Below, in pieces: positions 63,987 through 64,000 of a DNA stretch of 64,000 nucleotides (the stretch's first letter is position 1; the number at the start of each line of letters is the position of its first letter). The notes beneath the pieces are model-generated. The model did no database searches and was not told the origin of the DNA. It saw only the letters and a program-made list of their open reading frames with translations. The position numbers were made by a program, and so were the translations under genes. Source of the DNA: Pyxidicoccus trucidator (lineage in GTDB: Bacteria; Myxococcota; Myxococcia; Myxococcales; Myxococcaceae); contig NZ_JAAIXZ010000018.1 in assembly GCF_010894435.1 (NCBI RefSeq), forward strand, positions 62,001 through 126,000. The letters are read 5' to 3'.

Positions 63987-64000
63987 GTTCTCGGGAGAAG

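Overview
The window looks like a chromosomal segment of a myxobacterium (Myxococcota, probably Myxococcaceae or Archangiaceae). The reasons are very high GC with G/C at nearly every third codon position, two Hanks-type Ser/Thr kinases, many secreted or lipoprotein genes, a SitA-like polymorphic lipoprotein toxin with its immunity gene, a sigma-54-type promoter in front of a sigma-32-type gene, and complete bacillithiol genes. The species is not identifiable from sequence alone.

Layout. 0-5 kb: the tail of an unknown gene, a secreted dienelactone-hydrolase-like enzyme, a membrane Ser/Thr kinase and two unknown secreted proteins. 5.3-11.5 kb: a plus-strand cluster of a protein with three WM-x-DF tail motifs, two paralogous VWA proteins with His/Asp/Glu-rich tails, and a P1B-4-type metal ATPase with a His-rich N-terminus. 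11.5-18.5 kb is an accessory patch: a methyltransferase bracketed by near-identical 21-base repeats, a junction between two 5'-truncated genes (one DUF4041/GIY-YIG-like), a HEAT-like small protein and a 1179-residue eCIS-core (DUF4157, HELAH) protein. 18.9-27.2 kb: L-serine dehydratase, a triple-DUF4082 secreted protein, an SRPBCC protein and a large KatE catalase.

27.2-42.4 kb is one long minus-strand block. In transcription order it runs: secreted PIG-L deacetylase, a 54-residue membrane protein and a sodium/solute symporter (all three overlapping), a zinc-ribbon kinase with its own terminator, alpha-2-macroglobulin with PBP1C (overlapping), and a tail-anchored protein with repeated TR motifs. 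Divergent from it, 42.5-46.1 kb holds bshC-bshB1-bshA with 4-base overlaps. 46-53.8 kb: DUF2911 protein, small lipoprotein, stand-alone AAA ATPase, lipase-like protein, the Tox-REase-5/Imm52 pair and a thioredoxin-TPR lipoprotein. 53.8-58 kb: a small membrane protein, the sigma-32-type factor with a sigma-54 promoter and tandem terminators, a degenerate nucleotide-cyclase/HEAT membrane protein and an ECF sigma factor. 58.0-64 kb: an IS91-type transposase remnant, then a four-gene minus-strand cluster (large Pro/Ala-repeat protein, tail-collar protein, protein with a candidate Cys-His-Asp triad, unknown 246-residue protein) that looks like a poorly described phage-tail-like or injection-system locus and runs toward the right edge.

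The strongest candidates for undescribed biology are the tail-collar cluster at the right end, the eCIS-core protein with its HEAT-like partner, the VWA/VWA/P1B-4 ATPase cluster, and the overlapping 54-residue protein between the PIG-L deacetylase and the symporter.
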